Source: JBKQHQ01 sp052148715
GTDB lineage: Bacteria; Pseudomonadota; Alphaproteobacteria; Rhizobiales; Xanthobacteraceae
Direction: 5' to 3'
Assembly: GCA_052148715.1 (NCBI GenBank)
Contig: JBKQHQ010000202.1
Coordinates: 1-64,000, forward strand
Length of the DNA stretch: 64,000 nucleotides
Shown here: piece after piece, positions 26,939-35,915 of the stretch
Numbering within the stretch: position 1 is the first letter of the stretch
Layout of the letters: each line of letters begins with the position of its first letter
Notes under the pieces: generated by a model
What the model saw: only the letters and a program-made list of their open reading frames with translations
Told to the model about the DNA's origin: nothing
Database searches by the model: none
Translations under genes and position numbers: made by a program

Positions 26939-28297
26939 GTGAATTTCTTCATTGCCGGCGCGCTCGCCGGGTTCGGGCCGTTCGTCGCGGTGTTCTTGGC
27001 GAATCGCGGCTGGCGGCCGACGGATATCGGCTTCGTCCTGAGCGCGGGAGCCATGGCGGCGCTGGTGGCGCAATTACCGGGCGGCGAGCTCATTGACGTC
27101 ATCCGCTCGAAGCGGCTGTTAGTGGCGGTAGGCAGCGTCATGGTTGCGGCAACAGCCGTGATTATTGCTTTGCGTCCCGATCTGCCGATGGTGCTGGTAG
27201 CTCTCATGGTGCAAGGCATAGCTGGCGGACTGATCGGCCCAGCGATCGCGGCCATGAGCCTTGGTCTGGTCGGCCATGCCCTGTTGGCGGAACGGCTAGG
27301 ACGCAATCAAAGCTTCAAGTCGGCGGGAAGCTTGTTGGCCGCGGCCCTGATGGGCCTCGTCGGCGATTTTCTGTCGGATCGCGCGATATTCTTCACGAGT
27401 GCCGCGCTCGCGCTTCCGACCTTGCTGGCTCTCAAATGTATCGATGCAAGCGGCATCCATTTCGGCCGCTCGGTGGGCGCGCCCGATCACCACGCACCGA
27501 CCAAGCCGCCGCGCATCCCTCTGCGCGCGCTCTCCCAGCGTCGTCACCTCATGATCTTTGCCGGCTGCCTGTTTCTGTTTCAACTCGCCGACGCCGCGAT
27601 CCTGCCACTCACCGGCGCCACGTTTGGAAAGATCGCCGGCGGCGGGTCCGTGCTGTTCATGTCCGGCTTCTTGGTCGTGCCGCAGCTGCTCGTCGTCCTA
27701 TTCGCCCCCTGGGTCGGGCGCAGCGCGCAACGTTTTGGCCGTCGCCCGCTGCTGCTTGCCGGTTTCGCAGTCTTGCCCGTTCGCGCCCTCTTGTTCGTCC
27801 TCATCAGCAACCCGGTTCTGCTGACGGCGGTCCAATTGCTCGACGGCATCAGCGCGACCGTGCTTGGGGTCCTCACGCCGTTGGTCATCGCCGATGTGAC
27901 CATGGGCACCGGCCGCTTCAACCTGGCGCAGGGTTTCGTCGGCGTCGTCTCCGGTTTCGGCGCGGTAGCCAGCACCGCGGTCGCTGGCGTGATCGCCCAA
28001 CGCTTCGGCCCCATGGCCGGATTTCTAGAGATTTTGACGGCGGCCGTGGCGGCGGCTGTCGACGTTTGGCTATTCATGCCCGAGACCCGGCCGTCATCCC
28101 ACGCGCCGAACGCCACGCGGGCGGTGCGACTGAGTGAGAACCGCGCCACCACCGGCCCGCGAACGCGGCCAAGCTACCAGACGCGTCTCCGATATGAGTT
28201 GCACCGCATGAACGTGCGCGCCATTAAGCTCTTCCAGCAGCTCGCAACGGCCAGCCGTTCGTGGGCGAACCGCGCACGATCACACCGATTTCGGTGA
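26939..28297 (+). CDS. MFS transporter (5' end uncertain)
   Basis: Major facilitator permease, at least 452 residues with about 12 hydrophobic segments. The loop 2-3 region reads GELIDVIRSKRLLVAVGSV and the loop 8-9 region reads GRSAQRFGRRPLLLAGFAVL. The first canonical start is GTG 26939. The codons just upstream, open back to the stop at 26843, read ASLYALDAV in the same frame and look like the natural N-terminus of helix 1. No ATG, GTG or TTG lies in that stretch; ATT codons occur at 26852 and 26858, the first about 13 bases after an AGGAG. The basic C-terminal tail of about 70 residues is unusual. Substrate unknown. Confidence 0.75.
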   Translation: MNFFIAGALAGFGPFVAVFLANRGWRPTDIGFVLSAGAMAALVAQLPGGELIDVIRSKRLLVAVGSVMVAATAVIIALRPDLPMVLVALMVQGIAGGLIGPAIAAMSLGLVGHALLAERLGRNQSFKSAGSLLAAALMGLVGDFLSDRAIFFTSAALALPTLLALKCIDASGIHFGRSVGAPDHHAPTKPPRIPLRALSQRRHLMIFAGCLFLFQLADAAILPLTGATFGKIAGGGSVLFMSGFLVVPQLLVVLFAPWVGRSAQRFGRRPLLLAGFAVLPVRALLFVLISNPVLLTAVQLLDGISATVLGVLTPLVIADVTMGTGRFNLAQGFVGVVSGFGAVASTAVAGVIAQRFGPMAGFLEILTAAVAAAVDVWLFMPETRPSSHAPNATRAVRLSENRATTGPRTRPSYQTRLRYELHRMNVRAIKLFQQLATASRSWANRARSHRFR

Positions 28298-28370
28298 GGC
28301 GGAATGACAAGCAAACACCATTCGTTTGTGAGCTTTGCGCGCGGACGGCTCGTGCCCATCAGCAGCTTTC

Positions 28371-29045
28371 TTACCGCACGGCAGCCGGCGGCATCGGAAC
28401 GGTCGAGGCTCTTGCCACTCCAATCATGCTGTCGCGCGTAATCAACGCGGCGAGCTCTTCTTCACTCATCCCCCGGGTGCTGGGAGGTCGTTCGGGCAGG
28501 ACCAGGTAGCGCATATCGGCGTTGCTGTCGTGGACCCGCAACTCGACGCCATTCGGGAGCGTCAGGCCGAACTCGGCGAGCACGGCGCGCGGCTCGCGGA
28601 CCGCGCGGGCGCGGTAGGCCTTGCTGATGTACCAGGAGGGAGGTTGCCCCAGGATCGAGCGCGGATAGCATGAGCAAAGCGTGCAGCAGATCAGGTTGTG
28701 CAGGCTTGGCGTATTTTCGACGACAATGAGTTGCACCTCGCCGACCTTGATGCCGAGCTCGGCGGCGGCCGACTTGCCGTTGGCAAGTAGGCGGGCCTTG
28801 AACGCGGCATCCGTCCAGGCGCGGGCAACGATCTTGGCGCCGAGGTGCAGTCCCGGTGCCTCGATCTGCTGGATTTCTCGCGTCACCTCTTCGGGCGCCA
28901 ACAGATTCTTCTGGACCAGCAGATTCTGCAGCGCGTCGATGATGATTTGTCCATCGATATTGCCGGCTTCGTCTTCGACGACCAACGACTCGTGCGGCTC
29001 GTGCGCGTGGTCGCCAGCGTGATCATGGATCTGAGAATTGCTCAT
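28371..29045 (-). CDS. Cobalt-type nitrile hydratase alpha / thiocyanate hydrolase gamma family subunit
   Basis: Catalytic metal-binding subunit, 224 residues. The metal site is LICCTLCSCYPRSILG: the CTLCSC form is the cobalt-type signature (iron types have CSLCSC), with the outer cysteines normally oxidised after translation. Family blocks ARAWTDAAFKARLL, LIVVENTPSLHNL, PPSWYISKAYRARAV and YLVLPERPPSTRGMSEEELA are present. The His-rich N-terminus (IHDHAGDHAHEPHE) may help metal loading. Its ATG overlaps the stop of the upstream small subunit gene. With two small subunits, the gene set matches thiocyanate hydrolase (SCNase B-A-C order) or a three-subunit nitrile hydratase. Substrate is undecided. 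Confidence 0.85.
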   Translation of the reverse strand: MSNSQIHDHAGDHAHEPHESLVVEDEAGNIDGQIIIDALQNLLVQKNLLAPEEVTREIQQIEAPGLHLGAKIVARAWTDAAFKARLLANGKSAAAELGIKVGEVQLIVVENTPSLHNLICCTLCSCYPRSILGQPPSWYISKAYRARAVREPRAVLAEFGLTLPNGVELRVHDSNADMRYLVLPERPPSTRGMSEEELAALITRDSMIGVARASTVPMPPAAVR

Positions 29046-29386
29046 GAGATGCTCCCCGCCTCAGCCCGAGGGTCGGCATGATCGTCGACGCCCGCCTCGG
29101 CCGGCGCGCCCGCGAGCCAATGGTCGTAGATTTCGATGTAGAGGGTGTCCAACGACGAGCCGGAATATTGCGCCCAAAGCCTCGTCTGCGGGAAGCCGAC
29201 CCGATAGAGCGCCACCACCGGTCCTGCCGTATTGCCGACCGCAAGGTCCTCGGGATTGAGATAGCAGCCGCACAATTCGACGATCGTGCCGACCTTGCCG
29301 CGAATATAGAACGGCGTTCGCAGATGGCCGGTCTTGACGAGGTCGAGGACCAGAACCGTGTCGCCTGCTCGGAAGCGCGCTTCCAT
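29042..29386 (-). CDS. Nitrile hydratase beta C-terminal half / thiocyanate hydrolase alpha-like subunit
   Basis: A 114-residue protein equal to the SH3-like C-terminal half of nitrile hydratase beta. Signature segments are FRAGDTVLVLDLVKTGHLRT, PFYIRGKVGTIVELCG and LYRVGFPQTRLW, then SLDTLYIEIYDHWL. The start ATG 29386 is 13 bp after the stop of the N-terminal-half gene, and its stop overlaps the catalytic subunit gene (ATGA). The beta subunit is therefore genetically split, as in thiocyanate hydrolase, where this half is the alpha subunit. It would form part of the active-site entrance in the heterotrimer. Confidence 0.8.
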   Translation of the reverse strand: MEARFRAGDTVLVLDLVKTGHLRTPFYIRGKVGTIVELCGCYLNPEDLAVGNTAGPVVALYRVGFPQTRLWAQYSGSSLDTLYIEIYDHWLAGAPAEAGVDDHADPRAEAGSIS

Positions 29387-29399
29387 GACAAAGGGCTTC

Positions 29400-29714
29400 T
29401 CACCGATCGTGCCAGCGCGCGCGGACCTTCTCGACCTCCCGTTCCAGCTCCGATCTGGTGATCACCTGCTTCTCGACCAGGATGTCGATCATCGCCTCGA
29501 GACGTCGGCGGTAAAAAGACAGGGCCTTGTATTTTTCCGCGCCGAACGACTCGAATCCCCGACGCAGCTCGTCCAGCGAGACCACCCGACGGGTGCCGTC
29601 ACCGAGCAGGTTGCGCACCGCCTCCACCTGCTTCTCCCAATGGAGCCATGGCAGCTCCTGCATCGGGACAGGGCCTGCGGGGTCACCACCGATGTCGTGA
29701 TAGCCGCGTGTCAT
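29400..29714 (-). CDS. Nitrile hydratase beta N-terminal half / thiocyanate hydrolase beta-like subunit
   Basis: A 104-residue protein matching the helical N-terminal half of nitrile hydratase beta. It begins GYHDIGGDPAGPV, where the family has HDxGG, followed by the LHWEKQVEAVRNLLGD helix and LSFYRRRLEAMIDILVEKQV. It is the first gene of the three-gene operon (then 29386 and 29045). No dedicated cobalt chaperone (P47K-type or NHase activator) is seen nearby, though these small proteins are related to NHase activators, so an accessory role cannot be excluded. Confidence 0.75.
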   Translation of the reverse strand: MTRGYHDIGGDPAGPVPMQELPWLHWEKQVEAVRNLLGDGTRRVVSLDELRRGFESFGAEKYKALSFYRRRLEAMIDILVEKQVITRSELEREVEKVRARWHDR

Positions 29715-30084
29715 GCCTCTTCGCTCCGATATGAAAGAGTTGCGTCAGGTCCGACCAATCGCACAGCTTGTCAGATATTCACCCGGTCGATCCGGGTTGA
29801 AATTTCTTGACGAGGATCGTGTGTTTCATACTCACAGAGGCGGCACGAGGCCCATATCGCGTATGCGTTTGGCCGCATTGGTCGACAAGAACACGCTCTG
29901 AGCGAGCTCGCGACAGTTGAAGTTGGCTGAGATCATGTTCCAGCAGGGCAATTGCGTCAACAACCACGCTGCTGGTCAGGTTGGGACTTCGGCGATATGC
30001 TTTAGCGTAGGGCCGCCTGCACAGAACTCAACCACGCGGTCGATCTGAGGTCCTATCGCACGTAGGATTGAGAGGGAGGCTCCC
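29715..30084. other. Divergent intergenic region between hydratase and TRAP genes
   Basis: 370 bp with no supported gene; a 62-codon frame on each strand was considered and rejected. It should contain promoters for both the hydratase operon and the TRAP binding protein, which may indicate co-regulation. A strong ribosome site (agagggagg) lies at its right end before the TRAP gene. Confidence 0.5.
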
Positions 30085-31128
30085 ATGCAGTCCAGACGCC
30101 CCGCCCGGTCTTTCGCTGTCATCGCCGTCGTGGCGCTCGCCCTCGCGCAGACTCCGGGCGCGTTTTTTGTCGGCGGCGCCGTTGCGCAGGACAACAAAGC
30201 GATCGTGATGAAGCTGAGCACCGCGACGCTGAACGACACCCAGCACGAGTGGATGAGGCGTTTTGCGGTTGCCATAGAGAAGAATTCGAACGGACGCATC
30301 AAAGCGGAGCTCTATCCGGCGAGTCAACTCGGCGCCATCCCGCGGCAGATCGAAGGCACGCAGCTCGGCTCGATCCAGGCCTGGGTCGGCCCGCCCGAAT
30401 TCCTGGTCGGGGTGGACCAGCGCTTCGAGATCTTGGGCGCCCCGGGACTGTTCCAGACGGAAGAGCAAGCCATCAAGACCGTCGCTGATAGTGAATTCGC
30501 CAAGGCCTTTTTGGCGCTCGGCGGCAATAAAGGTCTGGTCGGGGCGAGCCTCTTTTTCTCTGGCGGCCCTGCGGCGTTCGCCATGCGCGCGCCTTTCCGC
30601 ACACTCGAAGACGTCAGGGGCAAGAAGATTCGGGTCTTCGCTTCGCAGTTTCAGACGGACCAGATGAAGCGGCTCGGCGCGACCGGCGTGCCGATGACGC
30701 TCGGCGATGTGCTGCCGGCGATTCAACAGGGAACGCTCGACGGCGCCATGAGCGCACTACAGGTCATGGCTGCGCTTCAATATTACGACAGCGCCAAATA
30801 CATGACGGAAACCGGCCATGCCTATGTCTTCAGCGTCACCATGGTAAGCAAGAAATGGCTCGAAGGCTTGCCGCCTGACCTCCAAGATGCCGTGATGACC
30901 ACCAGCAAGCAAATAGACGCGGAGTCCGTCCCTTGGGTCCGCGCTTTCATCGATCAGCAGCGAAAGACGTGGGTCGATAAGGGTGGCGAGCTGATCAGGC
31001 TGTCGGCTGCGGATCAAGCCGAGCTGATGCAGAAGATGCGTCCGATTGGGGATGACATCGTCGGCACCAAGCCCGAGCTGAAGCCGCTGTGGGACATGCT
31101 GACGGCAACCGCCGCGCATAGCTTGTAG
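30085..31128 (+). CDS. TRAP transporter substrate-binding protein, DctP family
   Basis: Periplasmic binding protein of 347 residues. Signal peptide MQSRRPARSFAVIAVVALAL ends near GGAVAQ. DctP-family features are HEWMRRFAVAIEKNSNGRIK, the GAIPRQIEGTQLGSIQAW region, KKIRVFASQFQTDQMKRLGA (containing the substrate-carboxylate Arg region) and GDVLPAIQQGTLDGAMSA. GGAGG lies upstream of ATG 30085. No TRAP membrane subunits (DctQ/DctM) are in the window, so it is an orphan binding protein or works with a permease elsewhere. It is divergent from the hydratase operon. Confidence 0.9.
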   Translation: MQSRRPARSFAVIAVVALALAQTPGAFFVGGAVAQDNKAIVMKLSTATLNDTQHEWMRRFAVAIEKNSNGRIKAELYPASQLGAIPRQIEGTQLGSIQAWVGPPEFLVGVDQRFEILGAPGLFQTEEQAIKTVADSEFAKAFLALGGNKGLVGASLFFSGGPAAFAMRAPFRTLEDVRGKKIRVFASQFQTDQMKRLGATGVPMTLGDVLPAIQQGTLDGAMSALQVMAALQYYDSAKYMTETGHAYVFSVTMVSKKWLEGLPPDLQDAVMTTSKQIDAESVPWVRAFIDQQRKTWVDKGGELIRLSAADQAELMQKMRPIGDDIVGTKPELKPLWDMLTATAAHSL

Positions 31129-31169
31129 GGCATTTTCCGGCTGCACCGCGAAGCGTCGCGGCGAGGCGC

Positions 31170-32030
31170 CTAAATCGGATGCTTGGCGAGGTGCGCGAGC
31201 AGCAGCGCGTTGATCCGGTCGGGCGCCTGGTCGGCGGCGAAGTGGCCGATGCCAGGCAGAATTTCGAACTGATAGGGACCGGACACGAACGCGCCCGTGC
31301 CGTCTGCGGTGGCCCGCCCGACGGTGTCGTCGGCGTCTCCCCACACATAGAGCACGGGAACGCGGATCATCCCGAGCGGGGTACGGATCGCGCCACGCGC
31401 GCGGTACCAGCTCAGCGCCGCCTCCATCGCTGGTTCGTTGCCGAGCACCGCGAGGTGCGCCTCGACCGCGGCCGCCGGAACGCCGGACTTCAGCCATCGC
31501 TCGCGCAGACGCCGCGCTCCGTCGGCCAGCAGTAACGGCCCCGCATCCGGCGCCAAAAAAGCCCGGTGATGGCGCGAGCGATGCGCCTGATCGCCGTCCG
31601 GCATGGCCAGCGCGCGGTTGAAGGCATTGGGGTGCGGGCGCGACAACACCATGAGCGAGGCGAGACGCTCCGGATAACGGTCCGCGATGCCCCAGGCGAC
31701 ACTGCCGCCCCAGTCGTGGCCGACGAGGTGAAAGCGGCGGTCGCCGAGACCGCTGGCGGCCGCGATGTTCATGGCGTCGGCCATGAGCAGTTCGAAGCGG
31801 TAGTTGCCGGCATCCGCCGTTTCCGGCCGCGCGCCCGGCGAGTAGCCGCGCTGGCTCGGCGCGACCGCCCGATATCCCGCCGCCGCCAAGGCCTTCACCT
31901 GCGGTCGCCACATGTGCAACGACTCGGCAAAGCCGTGCAGCAGCAACACGAGCGGCGCATCGGCGGCACCCGCGACCCATGCATCAAAGACGAGGCCCGG
32001 CCCGATCTCGATCTTGCGCAGCTCGGTCAT
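31170..32030 (-). CDS. Alpha/beta-fold hydrolase (epoxide hydrolase/haloalkane-type)
   Basis: Cytoplasmic hydrolase of 286 residues. The oxyanion loop is LLLHGFAES, the nucleophile elbow is LVGHDWGGSVAW with Asp as nucleophile, the acid is in LYVWGDADDTVG and the catalytic His in LPGIGHFAADQ. An Asp nucleophile points to epoxide hydrolase or dehalogenase-like chemistry rather than esterase. ATG 32030 is used; the frame extends 12 codons upstream without support. It follows the LivK-type gene after 110 bp on the same strand, so it may belong to the monooxygenase operon, where an epoxide or ring-cleavage product hydrolase would make sense. Confidence 0.83.
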   Translation of the reverse strand: MTELRKIEIGPGLVFDAWVAGAADAPLVLLLHGFAESLHMWRPQVKALAAAGYRAVAPSQRGYSPGARPETADAGNYRFELLMADAMNIAAASGLGDRRFHLVGHDWGGSVAWGIADRYPERLASLMVLSRPHPNAFNRALAMPDGDQAHRSRHHRAFLAPDAGPLLLADGARRLRERWLKSGVPAAAVEAHLAVLGNEPAMEAALSWYRARGAIRTPLGMIRVPVLYVWGDADDTVGRATADGTGAFVSGPYQFEILPGIGHFAADQAPDRINALLLAHLAKHPI

Positions 32031-32140
32031 GCGCGATCCTCCCCGCGGCAGGCCGCTGCCGGCCATCCGACTAGCACAACACCGCGGCCGCCCGAACGGG
32101 CGTTCTTACAGGAGCCGACGTACTGTCCTCAAATCAAACA

Positions 32141-33307
32141 TCAGAATTTCATAGCGCAGTCCTTGGCAAAGCGGTCCTCAACCTGGTCGAAAATCTTCTC
32201 TCCGGTCACGATCCTGGTTGCCGAGCCCTCCGCGACGACCGTTCGAATGTACCAATCCTGAATCGGGAACTGATTGTTGTTGAAACGGAAACTGCCGCGC
32301 ACCGAGGCGAACTTGGCCTGCCGCAGACTGGCGCGAAAGGCATCCTTATTGGTAAGGTCGCCCTTGACGGTGCGGATCGCGCTATCGAGCAGCATCGCCG
32401 TGTCATAGCCATAAGCGGCGAACTCGCTCGGATCGCGCCCGTACGCCCTCTTGAAGTCTTCGGCGAAAGCCTTGTTCGCGGGAAACGGCAGATCGAGCGC
32501 CCAGTTCCCCGATGTCACGATGCCGACGGCGGACTTCCCTTGCGCGCCGCGCACGGTCTCGTCCACAAGCGGAAAACCGCCGTAGAGCGCGGTCCGGTCG
32601 AGGCCGGCTTGGTCGTATTGCTTGACGAAGGAAACCGCAAGGCCGCCCGGATAGAAGGCAAAGGTTGCATCCGGCTTTAGGTTGGCGATGCGGGCGAGCT
32701 CGGGGAGGAAGTCGAGCTGCGCCAGCGGCGTGTAGATTTCGTCAAGAATCTCGCCTTTGAAGGTCGTCTTGAACCCGGCGATGGCGTCCTTTCCGGCTTG
32801 ATAGTTCGGCGCCAAGGCGACGACCCGCTTGATCCCCTTCTTCTGCAAGTACGCACCCATCGGCTCGTAGATCTGGTCGTTTTGAAACGCCACGGCGAAG
32901 AAGTAGGGGTTGCATTGCTTTCCGCTCAATATCGAGGGACCTGCGTTTGGGCTCAGCAGAAATACCTCCGCGCGCGTCACCGGTTGGACGATCGCCATCA
33001 GGACATTGGAGAAGGTCGTGCCGACGATAATGCCGGCGCCGTCCTTCTCCATGATGCGCTTGGCCTGCTCGACGGCAATTTCCGGCTTGAGTTGATCGTC
33101 GGCGATGACGAGCTCAACGGCGGCATCGCCAAGCTTGCCGCTGAGCTTCTGAAGGCCGAGCTTGAACCCGTCGACACTGTCGATGCCGAGCTGCGCCGCC
33201 GGGCCCGTCATTGTCGCGATATAGCCGATCTTTAGCGATTGCGCCTCCGCAACACATGGCAGCAACGCCAGCGCCACGCCGACCATCATGCGAATCAACA
33301 TCATCAT
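32141..33307 (-). CDS. ABC transporter substrate-binding protein, branched-chain amino acid (LivK) type
   Basis: Periplasmic binding protein of about 388 residues. The signal peptide ends at about VAEAQ, then LKIGYIATMTGPAAQLGIDS, the standard LivK-type mature start. Later blocks are AVEQAKRIMEKDGAGIIVGT and AAYGYDTAMLLDSAI. Members near aromatic catabolic genes commonly bind aromatic acids rather than leucine. Three consecutive ATGs occur at 33307, 33304 and 33301; GGAG abuts the first, so the third is best spaced. It starts 40 bp after the fused monooxygenase gene. No Liv permease or ATPase genes are in the window. Confidence 0.9.
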   Translation of the reverse strand: MMMLIRMMVGVALALLPCVAEAQSLKIGYIATMTGPAAQLGIDSVDGFKLGLQKLSGKLGDAAVELVIADDQLKPEIAVEQAKRIMEKDGAGIIVGTTFSNVLMAIVQPVTRAEVFLLSPNAGPSILSGKQCNPYFFAVAFQNDQIYEPMGAYLQKKGIKRVVALAPNYQAGKDAIAGFKTTFKGEILDEIYTPLAQLDFLPELARIANLKPDATFAFYPGGLAVSFVKQYDQAGLDRTALYGGFPLVDETVRGAQGKSAVGIVTSGNWALDLPFPANKAFAEDFKRAYGRDPSEFAAYGYDTAMLLDSAIRTVKGDLTNKDAFRASLRQAKFASVRGSFRFNNNQFPIQDWYIRTVVAEGSATRIVTGEKIFDQVEDRFAKDCAMKF

Positions 33308-33347
33308 CTCCGTGCTTTGGCGCCCGCTCAGGCGCGGCCCGACGATT

Positions 33348-35699
33348 TTACTCCGCCGCTTGCGCAACCTCCCGCCGTTGCTCATGGCTGCGCGGCTTGG
33401 CCGCCTGGCGCAACGCCTGCATCTCGACTTGCGCCCGTTGATACTGGCGGAAGGCCTGCTCCTTGCCGGCCAGATAAGGGAGCGGCCAGAATTGGTCCTC
33501 ATAGCCGTATTCGGCGGAGGCAACGAGCGTGAAATGCGGGTTGACCAAATGCGGGCGCGCCAGCGCGCACAGATCGGCGCGGCCGGCGGCGAGGATGGTG
33601 TTGACCTGGTCGGCGGTAGTGATGTTTCCTACCGCGATCGTCGGCACGCGCAGCTCGTTGCGGATCATTTCCGAGAAAGGTGTCTGGAACATGCGGCCGT
33701 AGACCGGGTTCGCCCAACGTGAGGTCTGCCCGGCCGAGACGTCGATGATGTCGGCGCCGTGATCGCGGAACATGGCGGCGACGCGAAGCCCATCTTCCGG
33801 GGTGATGCCGTGCTCAACCCAATCGGTCGCCGAGATGCGCACCGATATCGGCTTGTAGCTCGGCCAGTTGGCGCGCACGGTGTCAAAGATCTCGAGCGGA
33901 AACCGCATGCGGTTCTCGAGGCTTCCGCCATAGTCGTCGGTGCGCACGTTGCTGAGCGGCGAGATGAATCCCGACAACAGATAACCGTGTCCCGCATGCA
34001 CCTCGATCATATCGAAGCAGGCCCGGTCGGCGTTGCGGGCGGCTTGCGCATAGTCGTCCCGCACGCGCTCCATCTCGCTGCGCGTGATCTCGCGCGGCAC
34101 ATGCATGAACTCGTAGAACGCAAGCGGGGAAGCCGCCACGAGATCCCAGTTTCCCTCGGGAAGCGGGTGATCCATCCCCTCCCAACCGCGACGGGTCGAG
34201 CCCTTGCGGCCGGAATGGCCAAGCTGGAGACAGAACTTCGCCTTGCTTTCCTCGTGCACGAAATCGCTAATGCGCTTCCACGCGGCGACCTGCTCGGGCG
34301 TGTAGATGCCGGGACATCCGGGCGTGATGCGCCCAGCCTCGGAGACTGCAGTCATCTCGGCGAAGACAAGGCCGGCCCCGCCCATTGCGAAGCGGCCGAG
34401 ATGCACGAGGTGAAAATCTCCCGGAATGGCGCCGGGCTTCGCCGAGTACATGTTCATCGGCGATACCACGACCCGGTTCGCGACGACCATCTGCCCAAGG
34501 CGGAACGGGGTGAACATCGGCGGGGGCGGATTTTCCGTCGGAATGTCGAACCCCTGCTCGCGCACCTTGCCGGCGAACCAGTGCTGGACCTTGCCGACGA
34601 AATCCGGGTCGCGCAGGCGCAGATTCTCGTAGGTGATCGCCTTGGCGCGCGACAGCATGCTAAAGCACGCCTGGATCGGCTCCATGCGCCAGTAGCGCGC
34701 CGGGTTCTCGGTCCAGATGGCGCTGACATTGGCGGCGTATTGCGTCTTCTCGACATCTTCGCGCCGCGTGCTCTGATAGTGAGCAAGCGCATCCGCGACC
34801 GATTGGGTCGCTTCGAACGCCTTGAACAGCTGAATGGCGCCTTCCATGGCAAGCTTGGTGCCCGCGCCGATGGAGAAATGCGCGGTGTGGAGCGCGTCGC
34901 CGAGGAGGACAATGTTGCGGTAGTACCAGTTGGTGTTGCGGATGACGGGAAAGCGCCGCCAGTACGAGCGGTTGGCGATCAGCGGGTGACCTTTGAGGAT
35001 GTGCGCCCACATCTTCTCGAGATAGGCGACCGTCTCCGTCTCGTTGAGCGCGCTCAGAAACGATTCCGCCTTGCTCCAGGTATCCTCCGGCGCCTCGATC
35101 ACCCAGGTGCTCAGGTTCTGCTTGTATTGGTAAGTGCAGAGGTCCCAAATGCCGAATTCGTTGGTCGTGAAAAAGAACGAGAACGCCGGCGTCGGCGCGG
35201 TGCTGCCCAGCCAGATGAAATGGTTGCGGCGCAGCTCGACCTGCGGCTGGAAATGCTCCTTGTAACGCTCGCGGATCGCGCTGTTGATGCCGTCGGCGGC
35301 CACGATCAGATCGGCGTCCGCAAAACCGGTGAGGTCGTGGATTTCGCTGGAGAACTGCAGCTTTACCCCGAGCTCCTTGCAGCGATCCTGCAGGATCATG
35401 AGCAACGTGCGCCGCTCGGTGCCGCAGAAGCCGTGACCGGTGGAACGCACGACGCTGTCGTGAAAATGAAAGTCGATCTCGTCCCAGTACGAAAATTGCT
35501 TGGTGATCGCCGCGTAGGATGGAGGGTCGTAATCCATCAGATTGTCGAGCGTCTCATCGGAAAAAACGACGCCGAAGCCAAAGGTATCATCGCGGCGGTT
35601 GCGCTCATAAACGGTGATGTCGAAGTCGGCATGGCGCTTCTTCATCAGGAGCGCAAAGTAGAGACCGCCCGGCCCGCCTCCGATGATGACGATCTTCAT
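33348..35699 (-). CDS. Fused FAD monooxygenase / old-yellow-enzyme oxidoreductase (salicylyl-CoA 5-hydroxylase or 2-aminobenzoyl-CoA monooxygenase type)
   Basis: A 783-residue two-domain flavoprotein. The N-terminal half (1-385) is a class A aromatic hydroxylase: FAD motif GGGPGG (7-12), ADLIVAADGINS (129-140) and GDALHTAHFSIGAGTKLAME (267-286). The C-terminal half (about 393-770) is an FMN old-yellow-enzyme/NADH:flavin oxidoreductase: FTPFRLGQMVVANRVVVSPM, LGHSGRKGS and VHAGHGYLLSGFISPLSNVR, followed by DDYGGSLENRMRF. This fusion is known in salicylyl-CoA 5-hydroxylase and in 2-aminobenzoyl-CoA monooxygenase/reductase. Those enzymes hydroxylate an aryl-CoA, and the latter then reduces the ring. 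The CoA ligase genes opposite fit either. The start is ATG 35699, where the Rossmann strand begins. Confidence 0.88.
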   Translation of the reverse strand: MKIVIIGGGPGGLYFALLMKKRHADFDITVYERNRRDDTFGFGVVFSDETLDNLMDYDPPSYAAITKQFSYWDEIDFHFHDSVVRSTGHGFCGTERRTLLMILQDRCKELGVKLQFSSEIHDLTGFADADLIVAADGINSAIRERYKEHFQPQVELRRNHFIWLGSTAPTPAFSFFFTTNEFGIWDLCTYQYKQNLSTWVIEAPEDTWSKAESFLSALNETETVAYLEKMWAHILKGHPLIANRSYWRRFPVIRNTNWYYRNIVLLGDALHTAHFSIGAGTKLAMEGAIQLFKAFEATQSVADALAHYQSTRREDVEKTQYAANVSAIWTENPARYWRMEPIQACFSMLSRAKAITYENLRLRDPDFVGKVQHWFAGKVREQGFDIPTENPPPPMFTPFRLGQMVVANRVVVSPMNMYSAKPGAIPGDFHLVHLGRFAMGGAGLVFAEMTAVSEAGRITPGCPGIYTPEQVAAWKRISDFVHEESKAKFCLQLGHSGRKGSTRRGWEGMDHPLPEGNWDLVAASPLAFYEFMHVPREITRSEMERVRDDYAQAARNADRACFDMIEVHAGHGYLLSGFISPLSNVRTDDYGGSLENRMRFPLEIFDTVRANWPSYKPISVRISATDWVEHGITPEDGLRVAAMFRDHGADIIDVSAGQTSRWANPVYGRMFQTPFSEMIRNELRVPTIAVGNITTADQVNTILAAGRADLCALARPHLVNPHFTLVASAEYGYEDQFWPLPYLAGKEQAFRQYQRAQVEMQALRQAAKPRSHEQRREVAQAAE

Positions 35700-35846
35700 A
35701 GGTTGGCCTCCTTGATTCGGCCGGCACTCTCGAACTCGTTGCGCCCGAGGCATTGAGCGATCCGTCGGGAGTAGGTCAGAACGACCGGGCCAAGATCCAC
35801 TCCCAAGTCCGCTATTCATCTAGTCCGCCACTTGCAAAAGTACACG

Positions 35847-35867
35847 GCATTTTGCAGGGTATTTTAC
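35847..35867. promoter_or_regulatory. Candidate operator: GCATTTTGC and GTATTTTAC, 12 bp apart
   Basis: Two similar 9-mers, each with self-complementary ends, start at 35847 and 35859 in the divergent region between the monooxygenase gene and the MarR-like gene. A third near-copy, GTATTATAC, lies before the CoA ligase gene at 36500. This fits a shared regulator site, but it is based on three short AT-rich words only. Confidence 0.3.
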
Positions 35868-35915
35868 GGTAGTCAAGCCGCAGATCGCCATCCGATCGAT
35901 CCAGAAAGGCAAGCC

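Noticed and set aside
29779..29967. Minus-strand frame in the hydratase/TRAP intergenic region, slightly PIN-like at its start (VVDAIALLEHD)
   Set aside because: No acidic tetrad beyond the first residues and no ribosome site; the likeness is too weak to call a toxin remnant.
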